DNA from: Reichenbachiella agariperforans
Lineage (GTDB): Bacteria; Bacteroidota; Bacteroidia; Cytophagales; Cyclobacteriaceae
Assembly: GCF_900142205.1 (NCBI RefSeq)
Contig: NZ_FRAA01000001.1
Location: 774,803 to 838,802 of the forward strand
Reading direction: 5' to 3'
DNA length: 64,000 nucleotides
The position numbers were made by a program, and so were the translations under genes. Shown here one piece after another: positions 45,490 through 54,688 of the stretch (the stretch's first letter is position 1; the number at the start of each line of letters is the position of its first letter). The notes under the pieces are model-generated. The model did not search any database, was not told the origin of the DNA, and saw nothing but the letters and a program-made list of their open reading frames with translations.

Positions 45490-46708
45490 AGACCGCTGGC
45501 AGGAAATCTTCCAGACGATTTCCAAAAATAAACTCAGAACCTTCTTGTCTGGCTTTACTGTTGCACTGGGTATTTTCATTTTTGTAATTTTATTTGGGTT
45601 AGGTAATGGACTTAAAAATACTTTCGAATCGTTTTTCCTCAATGACGCCACCAACCTTATCTGGGTATATCGAGGCAGGACATCCATGCCCTACAAGGGA
45701 TTTAAATCCAACAGGCAAATCGAATTTAAAAATGATGACATAGCAGACATCAAATATAATTTCGGTATGTACATGGACTACATATCACCTGGTATAAATA
45801 GAAATCAGAAAATAAAATACAAAAACGAATACAACAACTATAGTATCCAAGCCATAGCACCTGGCTATCAATTCGCAGAGAAAGTCTATCTCATGGAAGG
45901 CCGTTTTATCAATGAGGACGATACCCAAAACCAAGAAAAATATACAGTCATCGGTCGACTCGTTAGAGACGATTTGTTTGGGAAGAAAAGTCCATTAGGT
46001 GAATATGTAGATGTAGGAGGCAGTATGTTCAAAGTCATCGGTGTATTCCAAGACGATGGTGGAGACAATGAGGAGCGTAGAATTTACATCCCTTACACTA
46101 CAAGACAACTCATGGACAAGAATACTGACAAACTAGATCAGTTCGTAATCGGGTTCAAGCCAGAAATTGGGTATACCGGAGCAATGATGTTCGAAGAGAA
46201 ACTACGGCAGTTCCTCAAAGACAAGCATCAAATCCATCCAGATGATAGGCGTGGTATTTTCATTCGAAACGTGGCAGACAACCTACAGCAAAACCAGCAA
46301 TTTGCTAGCGTATTGCAGATCATCGTAACCTTCGTCGGGTTAGGCACACTCATGGCAGGGATCATTGGTATCAGTAACATTATGGTCTTTGTAGTGAAGG
46401 AACGTACCAAAGAACTAGGTATCCGAAAAGCACTCGGAGCGACACCTCGATCCGTTATCGCGATGATCCTACAGGAGTCTATCTTCATCACGACGATAGC
46501 AGGATACATAGGACTTTTTGCTGGGATTTTGATTCTCAACTCCCTAGGTGTGACACTAGAGGATTACTTTATCAAAAACCCTTATATCGACATGCAAACA
46601 GGGATATTTGCTACAGTCATACTGATCATATTCGGTGCAATAGCAGGCTATATCCCAGCTCGTCGCGCAGCCCGAATCAAACCAATTGTAGCACTTAGAG
46701 ACGAATAA
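45479..46708 (+). CDS. MacB-like ABC permease 1
   Basis: The 409-residue permease has one N-terminal membrane helix (about 18-40), a periplasmic MacB_PCD domain (about 45-275) and three C-terminal FtsX-type helices (about 280-400), with KERTKELGIRKALGATPRSV as the family hallmark. It probably pairs with the second permease as a heterodimer. It overlaps the ATPase gene. Confidence 0.92.
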   Translation: MFNRDRWQEIFQTISKNKLRTFLSGFTVALGIFIFVILFGLGNGLKNTFESFFLNDATNLIWVYRGRTSMPYKGFKSNRQIEFKNDDIADIKYNFGMYMDYISPGINRNQKIKYKNEYNNYSIQAIAPGYQFAEKVYLMEGRFINEDDTQNQEKYTVIGRLVRDDLFGKKSPLGEYVDVGGSMFKVIGVFQDDGGDNEERRIYIPYTTRQLMDKNTDKLDQFVIGFKPEIGYTGAMMFEEKLRQFLKDKHQIHPDDRRGIFIRNVADNLQQNQQFASVLQIIVTFVGLGTLMAGIIGISNIMVFVVKERTKELGIRKALGATPRSVIAMILQESIFITTIAGYIGLFAGILILNSLGVTLEDYFIKNPYIDMQTGIFATVILIIFGAIAGYIPARRAARIKPIVALRDE

Positions 46709-46709
46709 G

Positions 46710-47972
46710 ATGAAACTTTTATTTAGCAGAGATACTTGGCAAGAGATATTCGGCTCTATCCGAAAAAACAAAGGACGTACCGTCATCACGGTCATCGGCG
46801 TACTATGGGGGATTTTCATCTATATCACCCTATCAGGGGCTGCCAAAGGGCTCAACAACGGGTTTACGCTAGAATTTCAGGATATGGCCACTAACAGTAT
46901 GTTCGTCTGGTCCAACCAAACCAGCGTCCCTTATGCAGGATTCAAAACAGGCCGTAGACCACAGTTCAAAATCTCGGATGTAGAACAGCTCAAAACCAAA
47001 ATCCCACAGATCGAATTTATAGCACCACGAAATGTCAAAGGCATGTGGGATGGTTCTCCTGCCAAAGTAGTCTATGGACAAAAAGACGGAAGCTATAACG
47101 TGTATGGAGACTTCCCTTCATTGGTGAAAATTGCAGCCAAGAAGATATTCGATGGAGGACGCTTCCTCAATGAAGAAGACATCAACCTCAGTAGAAAAGT
47201 CTGTGTGATCGGAGAACGAACCCAAACAGACCTCTTTGACAAAGAAGATGATCCGCTGGGTAAATACATTCGTGTAGACGGTAGTTACTTCAAAGTAATC
47301 GGTGTACACAAATTCGAGCCAGGCGGTGGATTTGAGTCAGATAGTGACATCTATATCCCATTTACCACTTTCCGAAAGCTCTACAACTCCGGCGAAAACG
47401 TTGGATGGTTTGCCATCGCAGCTTATGATGACGCGAATGTGACACAGGTAGAAGCGGATGTCAAAAATACACTCAAGAAAATACACCAAATCGCACCAGA
47501 AGATGACAGAGCATTAGGGTCGTTTAACCTCGGAGAGATGTTCAACCGCATCATGGGCTTTGCCAATGGCATGACCTTTCTCTCGCTGGTCGTGGGAGTT
47601 GCTACCATCCTAGCGGGCGTCATCGGGATCGGTAATATCCTTTTGATTTCGGTCAAAGAAAGAACCAAAGAACTCGGCATACGCCGTGCACTCGGTGCGA
47701 CTCCTGGAGAAGTCCGCGGATTGATACTACTGGAATCAGTATTCCTCACTCTAGTCGCTGGAATGATGGGAATCGTCCTCGGCGCATTTGTTCTCTTTGG
47801 GATCAATGCAGCCACACAGGGACTCGAATTCCCCTACTCCAACCCTACAGTTCCTATTTCATTTGTTTTGGGAGCCTTAGCCATCATGGTAGTACTAGGT
47901 ACACTGATTGGTCTGATCCCAGCACAGCGTGCTGTCAGTATCAAGCCCATAGATGCACTCAGAGAAGAATAA
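46710..47972 (+). CDS. MacB-like ABC permease 2
   Basis: The 420-residue permease has the same architecture as the gene before it, including KERTKELGIRRALGATPGEV, and starts one base after its stop. The two share the DTWQEIF/DRWQEIF start and are tandem duplicates that have diverged. Together with the ATPase they form the inner-membrane engine. Confidence 0.92.
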   Translation: MKLLFSRDTWQEIFGSIRKNKGRTVITVIGVLWGIFIYITLSGAAKGLNNGFTLEFQDMATNSMFVWSNQTSVPYAGFKTGRRPQFKISDVEQLKTKIPQIEFIAPRNVKGMWDGSPAKVVYGQKDGSYNVYGDFPSLVKIAAKKIFDGGRFLNEEDINLSRKVCVIGERTQTDLFDKEDDPLGKYIRVDGSYFKVIGVHKFEPGGGFESDSDIYIPFTTFRKLYNSGENVGWFAIAAYDDANVTQVEADVKNTLKKIHQIAPEDDRALGSFNLGEMFNRIMGFANGMTFLSLVVGVATILAGVIGIGNILLISVKERTKELGIRRALGATPGEVRGLILLESVFLTLVAGMMGIVLGAFVLFGINAATQGLEFPYSNPTVPISFVLGALAIMVVLGTLIGLIPAQRAVSIKPIDALREE

Positions 47973-48026
47973 CGAATTAGACATTAGACAAGACAAAAAA
48001 GCTTAAACCTCATAATTATATCAACA

Positions 48027-49148
48027 ATGAAAAAAGTATTGAAATACCTTGCGATCGTAATAGCCCTGGGCGGGGTTGCCTTTGCGACGAACTTCTTTAT
48101 CCAATCCAATAGCAAGACTGCAGAAACGTTCGAAACCGAAACCGCCTTTATCGCTACGATTCAAAATGAATCCGTCGCAACTGGAAAAGTCATCCCTGAG
48201 CAAGAGGTAGAAATCAAACCCCAACTATCTGGAATCGTCGACAAAGTCTATGTCAAGGAAGGAACGGTCATTAAGACAGGTGAGCTAATCGCTAAAATCA
48301 AAGTAGTCCCTAATGAGGCCAGTCTCAATAGCGCTGAAGGTAGAGTCAAAAATGCTCAAATCGTCTTGAAGAATGCCAAAATAGATTTTGAGCGAAATCA
48401 AAAGCTCTACGAGAAAGGCATCATTGCGGATCAAGCCTACAACGTATCAGAACTCAATCATTCACAAGCCATCCAGGAACTGGAAAATGCCAGAAATGAT
48501 CTCAAGATCATCAAGGAAGGAACTGCTGGAGGTGGAGCTACCAATACATTGATTCGAGCAACCGTACCGGGTACTATTTTGGAAATCCCTATAGAAGAAG
48601 GAGACCAAGTGATCGAAAGCAATAACTTCAATGAAGGAACCACCATCGCAACGATCGCGGATTTAACCAAAATGATTTTTGAGGGGAAAGTAGACGAAGC
48701 GGATGTGAGTAAACTCAAAATGGACATGCCTTTGGTTATCAGCCTAGCTGCGATCAAGGACAAGACTTTTGATGCTAAACTCAGGTTTATCGCACCCAAA
48801 GGAACCGAAGAATCTGGCACAGTGCAGTTCACGATAGAAGCAGACGTCTTTCTAGACGAAGGGTTCTTCATCCGTGCAGGATACAGTGCGAATGCCACCA
48901 TGGTGCTCGACTCACGAGACAGTGTGCTTTCTATCAAAGAGGTGCTCTTACAGTTTGACAAAGAGACCAATGACCCTTATGTAGAAATAGAAACTGCGGA
49001 TCAGGTATTCGAACGTAAAGACGTAGAACTAGGTCTCTCCGATGGTATCAATGTAGAAATACTCTCAGGTGTAACAGACAAAGACAAAATCAAAGTCTGG
49101 AACAAAACCGAACCCGTCAAAAGAGACAGCCAATACGCCAACGATTAA
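48027..49148 (+). CDS. periplasmic adaptor protein, MacA/HlyD family
   Basis: The 373-residue protein has an N-terminal membrane anchor or signal (about 5-25), a biotinyl-lipoyl-like hybrid motif (IKPQLSGIVDKVYVKEGTVI), a helical hairpin (about 95-165), the second lipoyl half (RATVPGTILEIPIEEGDQV) and beta-barrel domains. It bridges the permease pair to the TolC-like channel encoded next. Confidence 0.93.
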   Translation: MKKVLKYLAIVIALGGVAFATNFFIQSNSKTAETFETETAFIATIQNESVATGKVIPEQEVEIKPQLSGIVDKVYVKEGTVIKTGELIAKIKVVPNEASLNSAEGRVKNAQIVLKNAKIDFERNQKLYEKGIIADQAYNVSELNHSQAIQELENARNDLKIIKEGTAGGGATNTLIRATVPGTILEIPIEEGDQVIESNNFNEGTTIATIADLTKMIFEGKVDEADVSKLKMDMPLVISLAAIKDKTFDAKLRFIAPKGTEESGTVQFTIEADVFLDEGFFIRAGYSANATMVLDSRDSVLSIKEVLLQFDKETNDPYVEIETADQVFERKDVELGLSDGINVEILSGVTDKDKIKVWNKTEPVKRDSQYAND

Positions 49149-49170
49149 ATAGTACACTAAAAGAATTGCA

Positions 49171-50604
49171 ATGAAAATAAGAATCATCATAGCATCACTG
49201 GGTCTATTCATCAGTGCTACGAGCTTTGCTCAGGTCAAAAAATGGACCTTAGAAGAGTGCGTCAACTATGCACTAGAGAACAATATATCTATCCAACAAA
49301 GCCTGTTAGACGCGCAATCAGCAGAGTATAATAAAAAAGGGGCTGTCGGCAACTTTCTCCCCTCTGTCAATGCGAATGCCAGTCACTCTTGGAACATAGG
49401 TTTGAACCAAGACATCACGACGGGTATCTTGGTGAATCAAACCACGCAAAACACAGCTCTGGGCGCATCAGTCGGTGTAGATATTTTCAGGGGGCTCAAC
49501 AACCTGAATCAACTCCACAAGGCCAATCTTCAGATCCTCGCCAATCAGTACCAAATAGATGGCATGAAGGATGACATCTCTCTGATGGTTGCCAATGCTT
49601 TTTTACAGATTTTGTTCAACAAAGAATCTCTAAAAGTAGCTCAGTCGCAGCATCAACTAAACCTCTCTGAGCTGGAACGTACCAGTTCCTTGATAGAGAA
49701 CGGACAACTACCAGAGGGGGAAATATATGATCTGGAAGCAAATGCAGCCAGTCTAGAACAACAAATCGTCGTGGCACAAAACAATGTACGCCTATCGACC
49801 ATTTCTCTTGCGCAGCTTTTGTTAATCTCGGATTACGACAACTTTGAAATCGCATCAGATGATTACGACATTCCAGCCTCTGCCATACTGGACACCAATC
49901 CAGGTGAGATATACATGAAAGCACTCCAGATTAGAAACGAAGTGAAAATCTCGGAAACCAATGTAGAGATCGCCGAGAAAGACTATGACTTGTCTGTCGG
50001 TGGCGCAATGCCTACACTATCAGCATTTTATAGTTTCAACACCCGGGCGAGCAACAGAGGTATCGTGACAGGTTCTGAAATAGACCCTGACAATCCTACG
50101 CAAGTAATTGGAGTAGTTGATAATAGTGATCGTGATAATGTAGTCGCACCAAACTATAATGTCATTACTGGAAGTGCAGATCCATTGTACGACCAATTCA
50201 AGTTCAACAAAGGGCATTCGTTTGGTCTACAACTGAACATACCGATTTTCAACGGGTTTAGTAACCATGTCAATATGCAGCGAAACCGTATCAACCTAGA
50301 GAAAGCGAAACTTAACCTAGAAAACACGAAAATCGACCTAGAGAGCAACGTATATCAAGCATACAATGACGCTACCGCAGCAGCCAAAGCCTATACCGCT
50401 GCAGACAAAACGCAAACAGCTCGCCAACAAGCCTACAACTATGCAGAAGAGCGATATGGTGTAGGCGTGATCAACACGTTTGAATTCACACAGACAAAGC
50501 AAGCACTAGAAGCGGCACAGTCCGAGGTAGTACGTGCCAAATTCGACTACATATTCAAACTCAAAGTGTTAGAATTTTATTTCGGAATTCCAATCACTGA
50601 ATAG
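49171..50604 (+). CDS. TolC-family outer membrane efflux protein
   Basis: The 477-residue protein has a signal peptide (about 1-20) and two outer-membrane-efflux repeats (WTLEECVNYALENNISIQQS near 25; GLQLNIPIFNGFSNHVNMQR near 350). It is the exit duct of the operon. The substrate may be a drug, peptide or lipoprotein-like compound and cannot be told from sequence. A strong terminator follows. Confidence 0.93.
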   Translation: MKIRIIIASLGLFISATSFAQVKKWTLEECVNYALENNISIQQSLLDAQSAEYNKKGAVGNFLPSVNANASHSWNIGLNQDITTGILVNQTTQNTALGASVGVDIFRGLNNLNQLHKANLQILANQYQIDGMKDDISLMVANAFLQILFNKESLKVAQSQHQLNLSELERTSSLIENGQLPEGEIYDLEANAASLEQQIVVAQNNVRLSTISLAQLLLISDYDNFEIASDDYDIPASAILDTNPGEIYMKALQIRNEVKISETNVEIAEKDYDLSVGGAMPTLSAFYSFNTRASNRGIVTGSEIDPDNPTQVIGVVDNSDRDNVVAPNYNVITGSADPLYDQFKFNKGHSFGLQLNIPIFNGFSNHVNMQRNRINLEKAKLNLENTKIDLESNVYQAYNDATAAAKAYTAADKTQTARQQAYNYAEERYGVGVINTFEFTQTKQALEAAQSEVVRAKFDYIFKLKVLEFYFGIPITE

Positions 50605-50621
50605 TCAATATCTATTCGGAC

Positions 50622-50665
50622 AAAAAAGGTACTAGAGGAGCACAAAGCACTTTAGTACCTTTTTT
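50622..50665 (+). terminator. terminator of the exporter operon
   Basis: AAAAAAGGTACTA (50622-50634) pairs perfectly with TAGTACCTTTTTT (50653-50665) around an 18-base loop, 17 bases after the TolC-family stop, with a built-in T-tract. Confidence 0.85.
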
Positions 50666-50788
50666 AATTTATATACGTTGTATTAGAGCAAGATATCTTT
50701 AGGATATTCAATGAAGAGGATTATATTAGAATAGAAAATCGATTATCTCGTATATTCGCCACATATTAAAAATAACATCATAATACAC

Positions 50789-53041
50789 GTGAGAAATTCT
50801 CTTTGCATTATCACCTTACTTCTAATTCACTTTGTCTCTTTTGGTCAAAACATCAATCAGGCAGAAGTGGCGCGTATCAACCAAACACTGGAGAAAGGTA
50901 GAAATAGCTTTGCACAGGGCAACTACAGCTGGGCACTGAGTCTGGCTCAGCAAGCCGAATCACGTGCGGACAAAATCGAAAACGTGCAACTCTCCTGGGA
51001 AGCGCAAAATCTACGTGGCGAGATATACCTCATGCAAAGACAGTATGACAAAACTGTAAACCTGTTCCTAGATATGGCTATATCTGGAGAGAAAAGACAG
51101 AATTATTCTATCTCGGCAAACGCATATTTTTCATTAGCCAATACTTTCTCAGCAATTAGTGCCTTTGACAAAGCGACAGAATACTACGAAAAAGCCTATA
51201 CCCAATTCGAAAAAATAGACTATGAACTAGGGATGATAGAAATATCCCTAGCTGCTGGATACAACCATATTCGTGCCCATCAACTCACCGCCGCTGAAAG
51301 TGATTTTAAAAACCTACTAGCACTCGCTCTCAAAGACAGCATTAGCTATTTCGAGTATGAAGCCTATGACGGATTGATTGAAATTTATGATGCATTAAAC
51401 CAACCACAAAAAGGTAGCGAGTATGCCCTAGCCTATTTTGACCTTATTAAGAGTGAAGGTAACACTCCTACTATTGGACTAGTAGCCTATCACCTATCGA
51501 TATTTTATGAAAAAATGGGAGAAACTTCTAAAGCAGAAGAATTCTTAGAAGTCGCGATCAAAAGGAATCCAAAGCAAGCCAAAGCATACCGGTCAAAAAC
51601 CATCAAGTTTAAGCTCCCCTCCAAAACATCAGAAACAGAACTAAACAAGGCACAACTCTATGCACAAAAACTAGAAGCCAATGCGCTAAATAAAATCAAA
51701 GCCAAAGAGCAAAAGGAATCCAAATCAGAATCAAGCGTCTTACAAAATGTCCATAAACAGGAAAAACAACAACTTTCAGACCTTGCTCACAACCTATTGT
51801 TAGGGACTAAAATTTTAGATCATTCGGCAATCGAAACAGAATACACGCATCAGGATCTACTGATCGCACATCACGAATATGAAAACCGTGAAAGGCAAGC
51901 AGAACTAGCTCGCTACAAACTAGAGTCTGAACGAAACCGACTAGCCAAAGAAAATGAAGAAAGTAAAAGAAAAATAGCCGAAGAGGAAAAAGTCATTCTT
52001 GAACAGGAGTTAAAAATCCATAGCCAACAACGACTCTATTATGTCACCCTACTCATCGCAGTAGTGATCGTGATTGTCATACTCAGTATAGAGTATGTCA
52101 GAGTACGCAAATTGAACAAAATGCTCGCTAAACAGCAAGTGACCATTGCCGAAAGTAACATACAACTACAAGCAAGTAACAACGACATCAAACGAACCAA
52201 CAGCTACCTTCAGCAGGCACAAGATGACTTGACAAAAGGTTTCCAAAAGGAAAAGAAAATCAGGCAAGAACTCGAGAAAGCTCACCAGGATCTGAAAGAA
52301 ACACACAACAGCTTGATCCAAGCAGAAAAAATGTCTGCACTCGGTATGCTCACAGCTGGTATCGCTCACGAACTCAAAAATCCAATCAACTTCATCTCCA
52401 ATGGTGTACTGTTGATAGAAGAAAATGCTGAAGAACTCTTCAAGCATGTCAGTGTACAAAATGAAGAAATCGACGAAATAAGATCTGATATCAAAGAGCT
52501 GATCAAAGACACCAAATTCGGTACAACTAGGATTCATGAGATCGTAGAAGGTCTACGCGTCTACTCACGAAAAGACGATGTAACTTTCCAAAAAGCAGAT
52601 ATCGTTCAAGTCATGAACGCTGCCTTACTCATCCTAAAACCCAAGTACAAGCACAAGGCAGAAATCGTTAAGAAGTTCGACGAAAACATACCTGAAATAG
52701 ATTGTTTCCAAGGAGAAATCAATCAGGTATTCATCAATATCATCGGTAACGGTGTAGATGCACTCGATAAGTATGGCACCATCACCATTACGATCAAGCA
52801 AGTGGAGGACACACATGTGAGAATCATTATCCAAGATGACGGTAGCGGTATCCCAGATGACGTAAAAGAGAAGATGTTTAGCCCATTATTCACCACCAAA
52901 ACACAAAGTGAAGGTACAGGGCTAGGTTTATCCATCACGGCTGATCTGATCAAAAAGCATCATGGAAAGCTTCAGTTAAAAACCAAAGTCGGACTAGGTA
53001 CAGCCTTCATTATCACCCTACCAATCAGACAACTGATCTAA
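50789..53041 (+). CDS. TPR-repeat sensor histidine kinase
   Basis: The 750-residue protein has a signal peptide, TPR repeats in the periplasm (about 30-270), a charged coiled coil, a membrane helix (about 415-437), a cytoplasmic coiled coil and a kinase core with the histidine at about 526 in GIAHELKNPINF, then DDGSGIP and GTGLGLSIT. It starts with GTG. The core is a near relative of the kinase at 18501-19817. No response regulator is adjacent, so it is an orphan or signals to a distant partner. Confidence 0.92.
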   Translation: MRNSLCIITLLLIHFVSFGQNINQAEVARINQTLEKGRNSFAQGNYSWALSLAQQAESRADKIENVQLSWEAQNLRGEIYLMQRQYDKTVNLFLDMAISGEKRQNYSISANAYFSLANTFSAISAFDKATEYYEKAYTQFEKIDYELGMIEISLAAGYNHIRAHQLTAAESDFKNLLALALKDSISYFEYEAYDGLIEIYDALNQPQKGSEYALAYFDLIKSEGNTPTIGLVAYHLSIFYEKMGETSKAEEFLEVAIKRNPKQAKAYRSKTIKFKLPSKTSETELNKAQLYAQKLEANALNKIKAKEQKESKSESSVLQNVHKQEKQQLSDLAHNLLLGTKILDHSAIETEYTHQDLLIAHHEYENRERQAELARYKLESERNRLAKENEESKRKIAEEEKVILEQELKIHSQQRLYYVTLLIAVVIVIVILSIEYVRVRKLNKMLAKQQVTIAESNIQLQASNNDIKRTNSYLQQAQDDLTKGFQKEKKIRQELEKAHQDLKETHNSLIQAEKMSALGMLTAGIAHELKNPINFISNGVLLIEENAEELFKHVSVQNEEIDEIRSDIKELIKDTKFGTTRIHEIVEGLRVYSRKDDVTFQKADIVQVMNAALLILKPKYKHKAEIVKKFDENIPEIDCFQGEINQVFINIIGNGVDALDKYGTITITIKQVEDTHVRIIIQDDGSGIPDDVKEKMFSPLFTTKTQSEGTGLGLSITADLIKKHHGKLQLKTKVGLGTAFIITLPIRQLI

Positions 53042-53133
53042 CACAATTTCAGGTTCACAAATAGTCTGTTTATCCGCTAAATATTAGTATCATAAACTTG
53101 ATAATGAATGCACCTACACCATATATTTGATAG

Positions 53134-54099
53134 GTGATACCTTCAAAAATAAAAAATGCACTCGAAAACTCAGAGCTAATCCGTTCTGTCATCAACACCC
53201 AAAAAAATGGTCTAAACTGGAGCGAATACAATAGAACCGTATTTACGCATATAGCGAAGAGGATAAACTACAAAGTAACGAGTCAAGTAATCAACAATCC
53301 AGTACTGGTAGAAAACCAATGGCTCATAGGAGAAAATGAGCTCAATAGGCTCTTTCATACCGAGTCTCTCAAATCTTTTGAGGATATGATAGACTACCTC
53401 AAAAGCATCCCAAAGTATCGTACATTCAACTGGATCAGTGGTAAAACCCTGCAAACCTACTGGACTAAACCCTCTACACCCAAAGATAAAAAACTCAATA
53501 CCCTCCTATGCTTCTTAGAGGTAGAAATAGAAGAGTGGGATGAATGGAAAAAAGAGCGTTCAGAACTACTTCCACATACCAGTCAAAACCCCAGCCAAGT
53601 GTTATTAAAGAAAAATTACCTCGGGAATTACTTCCGGTATTACCAAAAATCCAAATTCGGTGACACCATCGCAAAAGTTCCTTTTCGAATCTACGAAAAT
53701 AACCTTGGAACAGTGGTAGCCGAGAGCAAAACCATCGGGCACAGTTATAAAAGCAAGCATATCGAAATCAGAGACAGTGCTATCTACATTTTGATGGAGA
53801 ATCTCAACTGGGACGAAAACGAATACTTGATATTCAACATCGGAATTGCTCCATTCCCCCAGATACTCATGGGGTCATCCTCATCACTCAACAACAAGAA
53901 ACAAGCCATCTCCAAAAAGAATATTCTACTTCGAGTGGGTGAAAACTTTGACTTTAATGAGATTAGTCACCATGAGATATCCACTCACTCAGACATTGAT
54001 CCGGAACAAGCAGAAGGGCGTATTTTAGACTATTTTAAACGCAACAAAGACAACTACATATCATCCGAACTAGTGTCTAATCTAGATGATCTTAGATAA
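53134..54099 (+). CDS. unknown protein with an HTH-like N-terminal region
   Basis: The 321-residue protein starts with GTG; the preceding in-frame codon is TAG, so this is the earliest start. Residues of about 100-145 (WISGKTLQTYW, then KLNTLLCFLEV and WDEWKKE) follow a pattern seen in many Bacteroidota proteins, S-x-x-T-L-x-R-x-W then T-L-x-x-L-x-x-F-L-x-x-x-x-W, which looks like a degenerate helix-turn-helix. The C-terminal half (about 165-295) is beta-rich with repeated aromatic and charged strands and no known motif. There is no signal peptide. The gene follows the TPR kinase by 92 bases on the same strand and could be its output. Confidence 0.7.
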   Translation: MIPSKIKNALENSELIRSVINTQKNGLNWSEYNRTVFTHIAKRINYKVTSQVINNPVLVENQWLIGENELNRLFHTESLKSFEDMIDYLKSIPKYRTFNWISGKTLQTYWTKPSTPKDKKLNTLLCFLEVEIEEWDEWKKERSELLPHTSQNPSQVLLKKNYLGNYFRYYQKSKFGDTIAKVPFRIYENNLGTVVAESKTIGHSYKSKHIEIRDSAIYILMENLNWDENEYLIFNIGIAPFPQILMGSSSSLNNKKQAISKKNILLRVGENFDFNEISHHEISTHSDIDPEQAEGRILDYFKRNKDNYISSELVSNLDDLR

Positions 54100-54180
54100 T
54101 ATTAAGACTTGATGAATTACGTCTTCACGGCATAATGATGCCTTGTCTTTTGGAATTATCACTAAGCCAAAAAAAGTATT

Positions 54181-54218
54181 ATTGATCAAAGGTAGAATCT
54201 CTTCTACCTTTGATCAAT
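54181..54218. terminator. bidirectional terminator between convergent genes
   Basis: ATTGATCAAAGGTAGAA (54181-54197) and its perfect 17-base complement (54202-54218) enclose a TCTC loop. Read on the minus strand, a T-rich stretch follows at a distance. It separates the unknown protein from the lipoprotein gene. Confidence 0.8.
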
Positions 54219-54224
54219 AGAAGT

Positions 54225-54665
54225 TTATTGTACTTCGAACGTCAGTGTTCGACTATCACTATTGGTATTCTCATTGATTACCTCCCCGATATACTGAATC
54301 GCATCTTTCGAGACTAAAGTGGTAGGAATATCAAATGTATAAGCGATGGTATCCGTATCATAGTATTCCGAATATGCCGCATCTGCAAACGTATTGGTCT
54401 GCTCTAGTACCAACGTCGTACCTCCATCTACTGACGAATACATGTTGATGGTGGCTATCTCCACATCTGACCAAAAGTTAAATGTAAAACTAACCTGTCC
54501 ACCTACTACAGGAGCATCCCCTACAAAGGTATAATCTGCTGCCACAGGCACAGAACCTAAGCTCTCTTCTATCAACTCATCGATCTTGGCCTCAGGTTTC
54601 TCATAACAGGATGTTACCAAAGCCGTCAGTGCCACAGCCATAAGTACGTTATATATCTTTTTCAT
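54225..54665 (-). CDS. small lipoprotein of the second SusCD locus
   Basis: The 146-residue protein has a lipoprotein signal with lipidated C20 (LVTSCYEKPE) and one predicted Ig-like beta-sandwich (about 40-146). It is encoded 23 bases after susD and probably sits on the cell surface next to the SusCD complex as an accessory binding protein, similar in position to SusE. No known family is recognised with certainty. Confidence 0.75.
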   Translation of the reverse strand: MKKIYNVLMAVALTALVTSCYEKPEAKIDELIEESLGSVPVAADYTFVGDAPVVGGQVSFTFNFWSDVEIATINMYSSVDGGTTLVLEQTNTFADAAYSEYYDTDTIAYTFDIPTTLVSKDAIQYIGEVINENTNSDSRTLTFEVQ

Positions 54666-54688
54666 AATAAATTTCTTTAGTCATTAAA

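Noticed and set aside
48458-48970. 170-residue open frame antisense to the adaptor gene
   Set aside because: Serine/leucine-rich shadow translation opposite a well-supported HlyD-type protein.
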